The notes: generated from the sequence alone by a model not told the origin. A stretch of 44,732 nucleotides of DNA from CAYLNL01 sp964385175 (GCA_964385175.1 CAYLNL010000016.1:1-44732); one strand, 5' to 3'; positions 1 through 8,705 are shown, counted from the first letter of the stretch. Numbers and translations are program-made.

Positions 1-82
1 CTGTTTCGCCCTGTTTTTGGGTAACGGCTTTTGAGTGGGCGGGGGTTTTATTTTCTGATGTTTTATCGGCGTGGGCGTTCAT
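1..82 (-). CDS. N-terminus of a DUF4157/eCIS-core-like protein (partial)
   Basis: A leftward reading frame starts with ATG at 80-82 and runs off the window after 27 codons (MNAHADKTSENKTP..., then AVTQKQGET). From memory, Bacteroidota and cyanobacterial DUF4157 proteins, often linked to extracellular contractile injection systems or secreted toxins, begin with a similar M..HADKTQENKSQSVAN..SQKQ segment. Only this segment is visible, so the domain itself is not seen. A 17-base palindrome (101-117) lies just upstream of the start. The assignment rests on remembered similarity of a short low-complexity leader. Confidence 0.4.
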   Translation of the reverse strand, partial: MNAHADKTSENKTPAHSKAVTQKQGET

Positions 83-100
83 GTATAGTTTTGATTATAG

Positions 101-117
101 GGAATAATAATTATTCC
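101..117. promoter_or_regulatory. 17-bp palindrome upstream of the DUF4157-like start
   Basis: GGAATAATAATTATTCC is a perfect palindrome around a central A, about 20 bases upstream of the leftward start at 82. It could be an operator or a small hairpin. No TAnnTTTG core was found on the minus strand in this spacer. The rest of 83-232 is AT-rich with no gene I can support. Confidence 0.3.
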
Positions 118-224
118 ACACATTAGGGTTACTTAGTATCTCTTTTGTTTTCAAATGAGTAAAGATAATGTTTTTTATAATATTTCTATATAATTGTCTA
201 AAAAACCCGTATTTTCTTTTAAAA

Positions 225-256
225 AATAAGATGTTCTTTTCTTTAGAAAAGAACAG
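225..256 (-). terminator. Rho-independent terminator after purC
   Basis: GTTCTTTTC (233-241), loop TTTA, GAAAAGAAC (246-254) form a perfect 9-bp stem. Read leftward it is followed by a T-rich run (ATCTTATTTTTT). It begins a few bases past the purC stop at 260, as expected for the end of the phoH-purC unit. Confidence 0.7.
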
Positions 257-259
257 TTT

Positions 260-1219
260 TTATAGCATATATTTTTTTAAAAACTCTACTACATTGTCCT
301 CTATCCGGCTGTGTATAGGAAAACTATCGGCTTTTACAAAAGCCTCGCCCATGAGCTTCTCATAGAGTTCTATATACTTGTTGGAAATGGTGGCAATGTA
401 GGTATCGTTCATGTGGGGAATACGCTGCCCTTCTCTGCCTTGGAAACCCTGTTCTATGAGCCACTGCCTCACAAATTCTTTGGAAAGTTGTTGCTGGGGC
501 TCGCCTCTTTCCTGGCGCTGGCGGTAACCATCTGCATAAAAATAGCGCGATGAATCGGGTGTGTGGAGTTCATCTATCAACACAATGCGTCCTTCGCGGG
601 TTTTGCCAAACTCATACTTGGTATCTACCAGGAGTAACCCCCGGGAGGCGGCTATTTCGGTTCCTTTTTTAAAGAGCGCTTGTGTGTAGTGTTCTAACTG
701 AACGTAGTCGGTTTCAGATACCAACCCATCCCGCAGTATGGTTTCCGGGGAAATATCTTCATCGTGGCTGCCTTTGGGGGCTTTGGTAGTGGGGGTGATA
801 ATGGGTTTGGGGAACGGGTCGTTTTCTCTCATTCCCCCGGGGATAGGTATTCCGCAGAGGTTTCTTGCTCCTGCGCGGTACAGGCGGGCGACGTGACCGG
901 AGAGATATCCGCGTATCACCATTTCTACCTTAAAAGGCTCACAACGATAGCCTATCGCCACGTTAGGGTCGGGCGAGGCAATAAGCCAGTTAGGAACTAT
1001 GTTCCGCGTGGCTTCTATCATAGCCACCGCAATTTGGTTGAGAATTTGCCCTTTGTATGGAATGCCCCGCGGCAACACCACATCAAAAGCCGAAAGCCTA
1101 TCGGTAGCCACCATTATCAGCCAGTCATCGCCAATGGAATAAACATCACGCACCTTTCCTTTGTAAACCTGTGTTTGACCAGGAAATTGAAAATGAGTTT
1201 CTGTAAGCACATTCATCAT
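260..1219 (-). CDS. purC: Phosphoribosylaminoimidazole-succinocarboxamide synthase (SAICAR synthase)
   Basis: Cytosolic purine-biosynthesis enzyme that joins CAIR and L-aspartate using ATP to give SAICAR. The 319-residue product opens with the family signature KGKVRDVY and then ATDRLSAFDVVLPRGIPYKG, and carries EMVIRGYLSGH, the HDEDIS motif and LLLVDTKYEFG with IDELHTPDSSRY. Length fits the roughly 300-residue form common in Bacteroidota. Two Met codons occur at the start (MMNVL); the first is used here. It lies 15 bases downstream of phoH on the same strand, so the two are probably co-transcribed. A strong hairpin terminator follows. Confidence 0.97.
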   Translation of the reverse strand: MMNVLTETHFQFPGQTQVYKGKVRDVYSIGDDWLIMVATDRLSAFDVVLPRGIPYKGQILNQIAVAMIEATRNIVPNWLIASPDPNVAIGYRCEPFKVEMVIRGYLSGHVARLYRAGARNLCGIPIPGGMRENDPFPKPIITPTTKAPKGSHDEDISPETILRDGLVSETDYVQLEHYTQALFKKGTEIAASRGLLLVDTKYEFGKTREGRIVLIDELHTPDSSRYFYADGYRQRQERGEPQQQLSKEFVRQWLIEQGFQGREGQRIPHMNDTYIATISNKYIELYEKLMGEAFVKADSFPIHSRIEDNVVEFLKKYML

Positions 1220-1234
1220 ACTATAATTAAGAAA

Positions 1235-2194
1235 TCAGGTAGCGTTATGGTGTTCTATATTTTTATATGCCTCTATAATATCTTTTACTAATTTGTGGCG
1301 AATAACATCGCGGTCGTCTAAATATATCACCCCAATACCTTCAATATCTTTTAGCACCAGTAGCGCCTCTTTTAATCCAGATGTAATACGGCGGGGTAGA
1401 TCTATTTGCCCCGGATCGCCCGTAATAATAAACTTGGCATTTTTTCCCATCCGCGTTAAAAACATCTTCATCTGGGCATGAGTGGTATTTTGCGCTTCAT
1501 CTAAAATAACAAACGCATGGTCGAGGGTTCTCCCGCGCATAAAGGCTAAGGGCGCTATTTGTATGGTGCCATCTTCTATGTAGTGCCGTAGTTTCTCGGC
1601 AGGTATCATATCGCGAAGCGCATCATACAAGGGCTGCATGTAGGGGTCTAATTTTTCTCGCACGTCTCCGGGAAGAAACCCAAGGCTTTCCCCGGCTTCT
1701 ACTGCGGGGCGGGTGAGGATAATGCGCTTTACCTGTTTTTCTTTGAGGGCTTTTACTGCGAGCGCCACCCCGGTATAGGTTTTCCCGGTTCCGGCAGGGC
1801 CAATAGCGAATACCATATCGTTTTGATATACCAATTCTACCAGTTTCCGCTGGTTAACGGTTAACGCTTTTATGAGACGCCCGCCTATGCCATGTACTAA
1901 TACACCATTTCTCGCCTCCGCCGGTTCATATTCATCCTCCTCTCCATTGTTAAGAATGTGAGCAATGCTGGCTTCATCTAATTTATTGTACTTCCCATAA
2001 AAGATAACAAGCCTGTTTAATTTGGCCTCAAATTCATCTAATAAAGAGGCGTCTCCATAGGCTTTTATTTCGTTGCCCCGGGCTACAATTTTCAGCTTGG
2101 GAAAGTGTTTTTTAATCTGTTCAAGATGGAGGTTATGCGTTCCAAAAAAATCTTTGGGGCTAATTTCGGTGAGGACAATAGCGAGTTCGTTCAA
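1235..2194 (-). CDS. PhoH family ATPase
   Basis: PhoH-like P-loop ATPase of the YbeZ type, a family tied to RNA metabolism and ribosome maturation. Visible motifs: Walker A GPAGTGKT at about residue 133, Walker B with FVILDEAQN, then MFLTRMG and ITGDPGQIDLP. The N-terminal 100 residues form the small KH/RNA-binding-like region usual for the family. The 319-residue length is normal. It is the first gene of a leftward phoH-purC unit; a minus-strand promoter core lies at 2247-2254, giving a leader of about 45 bases. The divergent neighbour is the SAM hydroxide adenosyltransferase gene. Confidence 0.93.
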   Translation of the reverse strand: MNELAIVLTEISPKDFFGTHNLHLEQIKKHFPKLKIVARGNEIKAYGDASLLDEFEAKLNRLVIFYGKYNKLDEASIAHILNNGEEDEYEPAEARNGVLVHGIGGRLIKALTVNQRKLVELVYQNDMVFAIGPAGTGKTYTGVALAVKALKEKQVKRIILTRPAVEAGESLGFLPGDVREKLDPYMQPLYDALRDMIPAEKLRHYIEDGTIQIAPLAFMRGRTLDHAFVILDEAQNTTHAQMKMFLTRMGKNAKFIITGDPGQIDLPRRITSGLKEALLVLKDIEGIGVIYLDDRDVIRHKLVKDIIEAYKNIEHHNAT

Positions 2195-2233
2195 AGGATT
2201 AAAAGTTAAATTAATTATGTGCCGATATTTAAG

Positions 2234-2241
2234 TAGTTTTG
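2234..2241 (+). promoter_or_regulatory. -7 promoter core (TAGTTTTG) for the SAM enzyme-gldFG unit
   Basis: TAGTTTTG matches the Bacteroidota TAnnTTTG core and lies 59 bases before the ATG at 2300. No clear TTTG element is present about 20 bases upstream. The expected start site (about 2248) falls inside the minus-strand core at 2247-2254. Confidence 0.5.
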
Positions 2242-2246
2242 CATAA

Positions 2247-2254
2247 CAAACATA
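2247..2254 (-). promoter_or_regulatory. -7 promoter core (TATGTTTG, minus strand) for phoH-purC
   Basis: On the minus strand 2254-2247 reads TATGTTTG, a full match to TAnnTTTG. The predicted start near 2240 lies inside the oppositely directed core at 2234-2241, so the two promoters should compete. A TTTTG lies further upstream, but its spacing of about 24 bases is longer than usual. Confidence 0.5.
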
Positions 2255-2299
2255 CAGAAAAAACGCTTTATCTACCTACAAAAGGGTATATATTTTTTC

Positions 2300-3142
2300 A
2301 TGGCGGTTATTACACTTACTACCGATTTTGGCGAGAAAGATTATGCGGCAGGGGCTGTTAAAGGATCTTTATATGCCGGCTTGGAACAGGTGGATATAGT
2401 TGATATTTCGCACCAGGTAAGTCCTTTCAACTTGCAACAGGGCGCTTACATTCTTAAAAATGCCTTTCCTTATTTTCCAAAAGGAACTATTCATCTCATA
2501 GGGATTGATTCGGAACGAACGCCTGAAAGTGCCCATATTGCTGTGAAACTAAACGGGCATTATTTTATATGTGCAGATAACGGGATACTATCGCTCCTGG
2601 CGACGGAAGAACAACCTGAAAAAATTGTAGAAATTACCGTCTATCCCATCGTCAACCCCAGTTTCCCGGTAGTAGATGTATTTGTAAAAGCCGCCTGTCA
2701 CCTGGCTCGTGGAGGCAAGATAGAAGACTTGGGGAATGTGCGAACGGCTTATAGAGAAATAAAAAGCCTGGTACCGTTGGTAAGCGCCGATGGGAATAAA
2801 ATTACGGGGCACGTATTGTATGTAGATAGTTATGGTAATGTGGTAACTAACATCAGCCGAGATTTGTTTCAAAGTACTGGGCGCGGCAGGCGTTTTGAGC
2901 TATCTGCCCGAAATTATAGGTTTTCCTTAGTGTATGATAGATATAGCGGCGGGGTAAATTTTAATATTGAAAAACAGGAACGGGAAGATGATGGAAAAAA
3001 ACTCGCTCTTTTCAATGCGGGCGGTTACCTGGAAATAGCCATTTACCGAAGTAATTTAGACACTGTGGGCGGAGCATCTACCCTACTGGGTTTGGCATAC
3101 AGGGATACAATATGTGTACAATTTTTTGAAGAAGCGCCATGA
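2300..3142 (+). CDS. SAM hydroxide adenosyltransferase (DUF62 / SAM hydrolase family)
   Basis: Member of the fluorinase/chlorinase-related family whose ordinary members split S-adenosylmethionine with water into adenosine and methionine. The 280-residue protein begins with the typical strand ITLTTDFGEKDYAAGAVKG, followed by VDISHQVSPFNLQQGAYIL, HLIGIDSE, FICADNGILSLL and the C-terminal HVLYVDSYGNVVTNI block. Its stop overlaps the gldF start (ATGA at 3139-3142), so translation of the two is probably coupled. Physiological role in this organism is not shown by the sequence. Confidence 0.92.
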   Translation: MAVITLTTDFGEKDYAAGAVKGSLYAGLEQVDIVDISHQVSPFNLQQGAYILKNAFPYFPKGTIHLIGIDSERTPESAHIAVKLNGHYFICADNGILSLLATEEQPEKIVEITVYPIVNPSFPVVDVFVKAACHLARGGKIEDLGNVRTAYREIKSLVPLVSADGNKITGHVLYVDSYGNVVTNISRDLFQSTGRGRRFELSARNYRFSLVYDRYSGGVNFNIEKQEREDDGKKLALFNAGGYLEIAIYRSNLDTVGGASTLLGLAYRDTICVQFFEEAP

Positions 3143-3870
3143 GAGCCATTTTGAGAAAAGAACTCGTTTCGTTTTTTGCTTCGCCTATCGCTTATGGAGT
3201 TATAGCTATTTTTATAACCCTAAATGGGTTATTTCTCTGGGTTTTTACCACCGGGTATACTATTTTTGAAGCTGGTTTTGCAGAGATGACGGCTTTTTTT
3301 GAGTGGACGCCCTGGATGTATATAGGCTTGGTGCCCGCTCTTGCTATGCGAAGTTTTTCTGAAGAGTTATCTATGAGAACCCTCGAACTTCTTCTTAGCA
3401 AGCCATTGAGCTACGGCCAATTAGTGGGCGGAAAGTTTTTGGCTATTTTTATAGTAATAGGGGTAACTTTATTACCGAGTGTACTCTATGTTTTCACGCT
3501 CGCCAGTCTGCGCCAGGATGGGAGTGCGCTCGATTACGGGGGGATGGCGGCTTCTTATGTCGGGTTGCTCAGCCTGGCAGCCGTTTATACCGCTATAGCA
3601 ATTTTCGCCTCCGCCCTAACGCCTCACCAGGTAGTAGCCTTTATAGGCGGGGCTATTCTTTGTTTTTGTATGTATTATGGATGGGAAGGATTTGCCGGGC
3701 TTTCTTTTTTTAAGAATATGAATGATGCTCTTATAAATATAGGTATGAAAGCGCATGTTGAGAGTATGAGCAGGGGTGTTTTAGATGTTGCCGACTTACT
3801 TTATTTTGTATCGCTTACCTTCTTTTTCTTGTATATAACCCGTTTGTATCTTAGTTTTCGTAATGGCTAA
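3139..3870 (+). CDS. gldF: Gliding-motility ABC transporter permease GldF
   Basis: ABC-2 type membrane protein of 243 residues that, with GldA (ATPase) and GldG, makes the Gld ABC transporter required for gliding in flavobacteria. It starts RAILRKELVSFFASPIAYGV, then has about six hydrophobic segments, with the conserved ALAMRSFSEELSMRTLELLL stretch (about residues 66-85) between the second and third. Its start overlaps the previous stop by 4 bases and its own stop shares a base with the gldG start (TAATG at 3868-3872). gldA is not in the window. Non-gliding Bacteroidota also keep gldF/gldG, so motility cannot be inferred. Confidence 0.93.
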   Translation: MRAILRKELVSFFASPIAYGVIAIFITLNGLFLWVFTTGYTIFEAGFAEMTAFFEWTPWMYIGLVPALAMRSFSEELSMRTLELLLSKPLSYGQLVGGKFLAIFIVIGVTLLPSVLYVFTLASLRQDGSALDYGGMAASYVGLLSLAAVYTAIAIFASALTPHQVVAFIGGAILCFCMYYGWEGFAGLSFFKNMNDALINIGMKAHVESMSRGVLDVADLLYFVSLTFFFLYITRLYLSFRNG

Positions 3871-5549
3871 TGAACAGGAGAATTTTATATAGCCTTCGGG
3901 CTGCCTTTGCTTTAGCAGGTCTCATACTTATAAATATAGTTAGCGGGTGGTTTCACCTGCGGTTAGATCTTACTGAAAACCGCCGCTATACGCTTTCAAA
4001 AACCTCTGTATCGGCTGTTAAAAAGTTAGACAGCGCTGTTGTAGTAGATATACTCCTGGGAGGTTCGCCCCCCATAGAGTTTAAACGATTGCGCACAGAA
4101 GCTGAACAGCTTTTAGAAGAATTTGCCTCTATAAACCATCATATCGTGTACCAGCGAGTTAACCCGTTAGAACAAGAAGACACGGAAGAAGATATGGTGA
4201 GTGAGTTACGGCAGTTAGGGTTAGCTCCCCTCACCCTCAGCCAGAAAACGGGTGTTACGGTTTCCCAGGAATTGGTTTTTCCCTGGGCGCTGGCAAGTTA
4301 CCGGGGCAAAACCGTCCGCATTCCGTTGTTGAAAAATAAACTGGGCGCCAGCAACCAGGAACGCATTAACCAAAGTATGCAAACGCTGGAATATGTGTTT
4401 ACCGATGCTTTTATAAAACTAAGCCAAAAGGAAAAAAAGAAACTGGCGGTGCTAAAAGGGAACGGGGAATTGGGAGATGTTTTTATAGCCGATTTTTTGC
4501 TGACGCTTCAAGATTATTACCGTGTAGCACCTTTTACATTAGATTCGGTAGCTGTTCAACCGGAAAAAACGCTGGAACAACTTACTGAATATGAGGTGGC
4601 ATTATTAGCAAAGCCTACTGAAGCCTTTACGGATGCTGAAAAATATGTGTTAGACCAATATCTTCTGCGGGGCGGAAAGGTATTGTGGCTCATAGACCCG
4701 GTGGCAATAGATATAGAGAATTTATATAATGAGAAAGGTATGGCAATGGCGTTGCCCCGAGATCTGAACCTGGATGATTTATTTTTTAAGTATGGCATCC
4801 GGCTCAGCCCACTGCTCGTGAACGATTTGTATGGTGCTCCCCTGGTATTGGCTTCGGGAAAAGAAACTACCTCTCAATACCAACCTCTCCCCTGGTTCTA
4901 TTCTCCTATGGTGTTTTCTCAAAACAACCACCTTCTTACTATCGGGTTAGACCCGGTTCGGTTCCAATTCGCCGGTGTCATTGATACGCTTGCTAATACT
5001 ATTCGCAAAACGGTATTACTGGCCAGTTCTGCCCTTTCCAAAAAAACAGCAACGCCTGCATCTGTTAGTTTAGATATTATCACCCAACAACCTGATAGAG
5101 AATCTTACCAACCGGGGTTTATTCCTATGGCGGTATTGCTTGAGGGGCGTTTCACATCTGTTTTTAAAAACCGTATCGCTCCATTTTCCCTACCGAATAA
5201 ACGAGATGAAGGGATGGAAACAGCTATGATTGTAATTTCTGATGGAGATATTATCAAAAATGAGCTGAGAAATGGGGAACCACTTCCCCTGGGGTATGAC
5301 AAATGGACAAATATGCTCTACGGGAATAAAGATTTCCTGCTAAACTGCATACAATATCTCATGGGCGATAGAGAAGTTATAAACATACGAAATAAAGACT
5401 GGAAGCCAGCATTTTTAGACCCGGAAAAAATAGCCGCTAAAAAAACTCGCTGGCAGCTTATAAATATAGGGGTTCCGCTAATTTTACTCCTCATCGTTGG
5501 AATAGGGTTTTCTTTTTACCGGAGAAAAAAATATGGCACCCGTTTATAG
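3870..5549 (+). CDS. gldG: Gliding-motility ABC transporter accessory protein GldG
   Basis: Large partner of GldF (559 residues). An N-terminal membrane anchor (about residues 8-28) precedes a long periplasmic region beginning with HLRLDLTENRRYTLS, which is typical of GldG/ABC-type_uncharacterised proteins. A second membrane helix lies at the C-terminus (LINIGVPLILLLIVGIGFSFY) followed by a basic RRKKYGTRL tail. ALLAKPTEAFTDAEKYVLDQ and GGKVLWLIDPV match the GIFT-like domain core. It is translationally linked to gldF, and no promoter is visible between them. Confidence 0.93.
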   Translation: MNRRILYSLRAAFALAGLILINIVSGWFHLRLDLTENRRYTLSKTSVSAVKKLDSAVVVDILLGGSPPIEFKRLRTEAEQLLEEFASINHHIVYQRVNPLEQEDTEEDMVSELRQLGLAPLTLSQKTGVTVSQELVFPWALASYRGKTVRIPLLKNKLGASNQERINQSMQTLEYVFTDAFIKLSQKEKKKLAVLKGNGELGDVFIADFLLTLQDYYRVAPFTLDSVAVQPEKTLEQLTEYEVALLAKPTEAFTDAEKYVLDQYLLRGGKVLWLIDPVAIDIENLYNEKGMAMALPRDLNLDDLFFKYGIRLSPLLVNDLYGAPLVLASGKETTSQYQPLPWFYSPMVFSQNNHLLTIGLDPVRFQFAGVIDTLANTIRKTVLLASSALSKKTATPASVSLDIITQQPDRESYQPGFIPMAVLLEGRFTSVFKNRIAPFSLPNKRDEGMETAMIVISDGDIIKNELRNGEPLPLGYDKWTNMLYGNKDFLLNCIQYLMGDREVINIRNKDWKPAFLDPEKIAAKKTRWQLINIGVPLILLLIVGIGFSFYRRKKYGTRL

Positions 5550-5588
5550 TTGTTAATAAGTTATTTTCGGTATAACCATCCGTTAAAA

Positions 5589-5596
5589 TATCTTTG
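5589..5596 (+). promoter_or_regulatory. -7 promoter core (TATCTTTG) for dnaN
   Basis: TATCTTTG is a full TAnnTTTG match ending 20 bases before the dnaN ATG at 5620 (frame start 5617 gives TTG-ATG). An imperfect ATTTTCGG about 19 bases upstream could act as the -33 element. Confidence 0.6.
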
Positions 5597-5616
5597 CGCG
5601 GTATAGAATTTTTTAA

Positions 5617-6741
5617 TTGAATATGAAATTTATTGTATCCAGTTCACATTTGCTCAAGCAACTCCAGGTATTAGGAGGTGTTATAAATACGAGCAATACA
5701 TTACCTATTTTAGATAACTTCTTATTTGAATTAGCCGGCAATAAACTGGTAGTGGCTGCTTCTGATTTGGAAACTACTATTAATGCCACGATAGAAGTAG
5801 AATCTAAAGATACAGGAAGTATTGCCTTGCCGGCGCGTTTGTTATTAGAAACCCTGAAAACGTTCCCGGAACAGCCGCTCACCTTTATTATGGGAGATAA
5901 TCATACTGTGGAAATAAGCTCCAGTTACGGGAAATATACCCTGGCTTATACAGACGGGGATAATTTTCCCAAGGCGGTGGAGCTTGCCAATGCCAGCTCT
6001 ACTACTCTACAAGGCGACATCCTTGCCAATGCCATTGGCAAAACCCTCTTTGCCACAGGAAATGATGAACTTCGCCCCATTATGAGCGGGGTATTTTTCC
6101 AGTTCTCGGCTAAGGAAGTAACTTTTGTTTCTACCGATGCACACAAATTGGTAAAGTACCAGCGAACTGATGTAAGCGCTTCGCAAACCGCAGAGTTTAT
6201 TGTTCCTAAAAAACCGCTAAACCTATTTAAAAATATCCTGGCGGGAAGTGAAGAAGATGTTACCATAAAATATAACGAAAGTAACGCTCAATTTTCTTTT
6301 GACACCATCCAGTTGATATGCCGTTTAATAGATGGTCGCTACCCTAACTACGAAGCGGTAATTCCAAGAGAAAACCCCAACAAACTGGTGGTAAACCGCA
6401 CCCAGTTTTTAAGTTCGGTGCGGCGGGTATCTATTTTTTCTAATAAAACCACTCATCAAATACGGTTGAAAATCGCAGGGGCTGAGCTCCAGGTTTCAGC
6501 AGAAGATATTGACTATAGCAATAAAGCCGAAGAACGTCTTACGTGCGATTACCAGGGCGATGATATGCAGATAGGATTCAATTCGCGCTTTTTAATAGAA
6601 ATGCTCAACAATCTTTCTTCTGAAGAAGTATCACTGGAAATGAGCCTTCCTAATAAGGCGGGAATATTAACCCCGGCAGATGGGTTAGAAGAGGGTGAGC
6701 ATATCTTGATGCTGGTGATGCCAATTATGTTGAACGGGTGA
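5617..6741 (+). CDS. dnaN: DNA polymerase III beta subunit (sliding clamp)
   Basis: Ring-shaped processivity clamp of the replicative polymerase. The 374-residue product has the three-domain clamp layout: MKFIVSSSHLLKQLQVLGGVI with NTLPILDNFLFEL, the central ELRPIMSGVFFQF and FVSTDAHKLVKY blocks, then RLIDGRYPNYEAVIPRENP, and the C-terminal GFNSRFLIEMLNNL and LMLVMPIML. Length is standard for Bacteroidota. The likely start is the ATG at 5620, one codon inside the frame, since MKF is the conserved N-terminus. It has its own promoter core and is followed 8 bases later by a small membrane protein gene. Confidence 0.97.
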   Translation: MNMKFIVSSSHLLKQLQVLGGVINTSNTLPILDNFLFELAGNKLVVAASDLETTINATIEVESKDTGSIALPARLLLETLKTFPEQPLTFIMGDNHTVEISSSYGKYTLAYTDGDNFPKAVELANASSTTLQGDILANAIGKTLFATGNDELRPIMSGVFFQFSAKEVTFVSTDAHKLVKYQRTDVSASQTAEFIVPKKPLNLFKNILAGSEEDVTIKYNESNAQFSFDTIQLICRLIDGRYPNYEAVIPRENPNKLVVNRTQFLSSVRRVSIFSNKTTHQIRLKIAGAELQVSAEDIDYSNKAEERLTCDYQGDDMQIGFNSRFLIEMLNNLSSEEVSLEMSLPNKAGILTPADGLEEGEHILMLVMPIMLNG

Positions 6742-6748
6742 GCATAGC

Positions 6749-7210
6749 ATGTATTCATATATGAATACTCTTATTTATTTGCTCCATGCAGTTACCCACC
6801 ATTCGCTTATCGTTATCTGTCTTGTTATAGGGTTTTTCTTATTTTCATTAGTGCGGAAAAAAGGGCGTTTGGTAGCGTTTCTATTACTTTTACTCGCTAT
6901 CCTAAACATGTTGTCGGGTTTTAAACTCACCCATTTTTTACTTTATCGGTATGGCGAAGATGGAATAGCTATTATTACAACTCTATATCATACAAAAAAC
7001 TTACATAACCGTCAACCCGTTCTTGCCTATAAAACTCATATAAAAACAGTTGAAGGACAAGAATATTCTACTATCTTTCGCAGTGATGATTTTCCTATCT
7101 ATCCCCCTCCAACAATGGGATATTGGTATCCTAAGCCACACACCTCATTCCCTGTAAAATACCTGAAAAATCATCCTGGTATTTTTATAATAGTCTCAAC
7201 AAAAAAATAA
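6749..7210 (+). CDS. Small membrane protein of unknown function
   Basis: I do not recognise this 153-residue protein. Two adjacent hydrophobic stretches (about residues 6-32 and 41-66) predict two membrane helices, followed by a polar 85-residue tail containing SDDFPIYPPP and PKPHTSFPVKYLKNHPG. A proline-rich tail of this kind may be exposed on one face of the membrane. It begins 8 bases after dnaN and is probably read from the same transcript. An internal Met at residue 5 could also serve as start. Confidence 0.6.
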   Translation: MYSYMNTLIYLLHAVTHHSLIVICLVIGFFLFSLVRKKGRLVAFLLLLLAILNMLSGFKLTHFLLYRYGEDGIAIITTLYHTKNLHNRQPVLAYKTHIKTVEGQEYSTIFRSDDFPIYPPPTMGYWYPKPHTSFPVKYLKNHPGIFIIVSTKK

Positions 7211-7263
7211 ATAAATTACCCCGGAAAAAAATCGGTCTGTCTGTCCTGTAACCTAATGCGTTG

Positions 7264-7271
7264 TACCTTTG
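7264..7271 (+). promoter_or_regulatory. -7 promoter core (TACCTTTG) for mnmE
   Basis: TACCTTTG is a full TAnnTTTG match. It overlaps a TTG codon (7269) that could otherwise be read as the mnmE start, which argues that translation begins at the ATG at 7287, about 11 bases after the predicted transcription start. Confidence 0.55.
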
Positions 7272-7286
7272 TATCAAATACCCCGC

Positions 7287-8705
7287 ATGTTACCCCAGGA
7301 ACCCATTATTGCACTGGCCACCCCTCCCGGCGTAAGCGCCCTTTCCGTGATACGGCTTTCCGGTGAAAATGTCATCGGCTTAGTTGCCTCTTGTTTTCAA
7401 CCTGTGCAGCGAAAAAACCTCGCTGAGCAACCGGGCTTCACCCTTCATCTGGGCTATATAAAAGACGGGGAACGCTTGATTGACGAGGTGATGGTGAGTA
7501 TTTTCCGTGCACCTCATTCTTATACAGGAGAAGATGTGGTGGAGATTTCCTGCCATGGCTCTACCTACATTCAACAAGAAATCATCCGGTTATTTTTAAA
7601 GAAAGGTTGTCGTGTAGCGCGCGCCGGCGAGTTTACGCTGCGGGCGTTCCTGAATGGGAAAATGGATTTGAGTGAGGCGGAAGCAGTGGCAGATTTGATA
7701 GCGAGCGACAGTGCTGCCTCCCATCAACTGGCACTGCAACAGATGCGCGGAGGGATTAGCAGGGAGTTAAAAGCATTACGCGACCAATTAATAACCTTCG
7801 CTTCACTGATAGAATTAGAATTAGATTTTGCAGAAGAAGATGTAGAATTTGTCAATAGAGTAGAATTGGCAGAGCTATTAACATCGCTTCAAAAATCAGT
7901 ATATCAGCTAACTAATTCCTTTGCGCTTGGAAATGCGCTAAAAAATGGTATCTCAACAGTGATTGCGGGAGAGCCCAATGTGGGGAAATCTACACTTTTA
8001 AATGCCCTCCTGAGCGAAGAGCGGGCACTGGTGAGTGATATACCAGGCACCACACGCGATGTAATTGAAGACCATTTAACTATTGACGGAATTTTATTCC
8101 GTTTTATGGATACCGCAGGCATCCGGGAGACAGAAGACCAGCTGGAGCGGATGGGGATTAACAAAACCTATGAGAAAATAGAACAAGCGCAAATAATTAT
8201 TTATCTATTTGATATTTCAAAAATTCAGAATCCAAAATCCACCATTCAAAATAAAAAGGATGGAATACACTATTTAAAAAAGGAATTAGAGCGAGTGAAA
8301 GATACTTTTCCAGGTAAATCACTGATGCTCGTTGGAAATAAAGCAGATATACTTGAGGAAGACGAGCGGTGCAGACTATCTTCTGAAATTACAGAATTGC
8401 TTTTGCTTTCTGCCCGGGAACATACGGGTATGGAACCTCTGAAACAGCGATTGGTTTCGCTGGTAAACAAGGGTGTTTTAAAAAGCGAACAAACCATTAT
8501 CACTAACGCACGACACTACGAAGCATTGTTACAGGTGGCAGCGACTATAGAGCAAGTGCAGGAGGGATTAGCCGAAAACCGCCCGGGCGATTTGCTTTCC
8601 ATAGACATACGGCAGGCATTGTTTTACTTGTCTGACATCACAGGGACAATATCCACAGAAGACCTGTTAGATATCATTTTCAGTCGTTTTTGTATCGGGA
8701 AATAG
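7287..8705 (+). CDS. mnmE: tRNA modification GTPase MnmE (TrmE)
   Basis: With MnmG it forms the 5-carboxymethylaminomethyl group on U34 of certain tRNAs. An N-terminal formyl-THF-binding domain (PIIALATPPG..ALSVIRLSG) is followed by a helical domain interrupted by a G domain with GEPNVGKST, DIPGTTRD, DTAGIRET and GNKAD, and the protein ends in the catalytic FCIGK. The ATG at 7287 is chosen because the conserved N-terminus starts there and the promoter core overlaps the upstream TTG. Between G3 and G4 there is an unusual ISKIQNPKSTIQNKK stretch whose DNA looks like a short repeat insertion (about 8215-8258). Confidence 0.96.
   Translation: MLPQEPIIALATPPGVSALSVIRLSGENVIGLVASCFQPVQRKNLAEQPGFTLHLGYIKDGERLIDEVMVSIFRAPHSYTGEDVVEISCHGSTYIQQEIIRLFLKKGCRVARAGEFTLRAFLNGKMDLSEAEAVADLIASDSAASHQLALQQMRGGISRELKALRDQLITFASLIELELDFAEEDVEFVNRVELAELLTSLQKSVYQLTNSFALGNALKNGISTVIAGEPNVGKSTLLNALLSEERALVSDIPGTTRDVIEDHLTIDGILFRFMDTAGIRETEDQLERMGINKTYEKIEQAQIIIYLFDISKIQNPKSTIQNKKDGIHYLKKELERVKDTFPGKSLMLVGNKADILEEDERCRLSSEITELLLLSAREHTGMEPLKQRLVSLVNKGVLKSEQTIITNARHYEALLQVAATIEQVQEGLAENRPGDLLSIDIRQALFYLSDITGTISTEDLLDIIFSRFCIGK

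Noticed and set aside
764..1291. Long plus-strand frame (175 codons) opposite purC
   Set aside because: It is a shadow of purC, whose motifs are unmistakable; its own protein has no family features.
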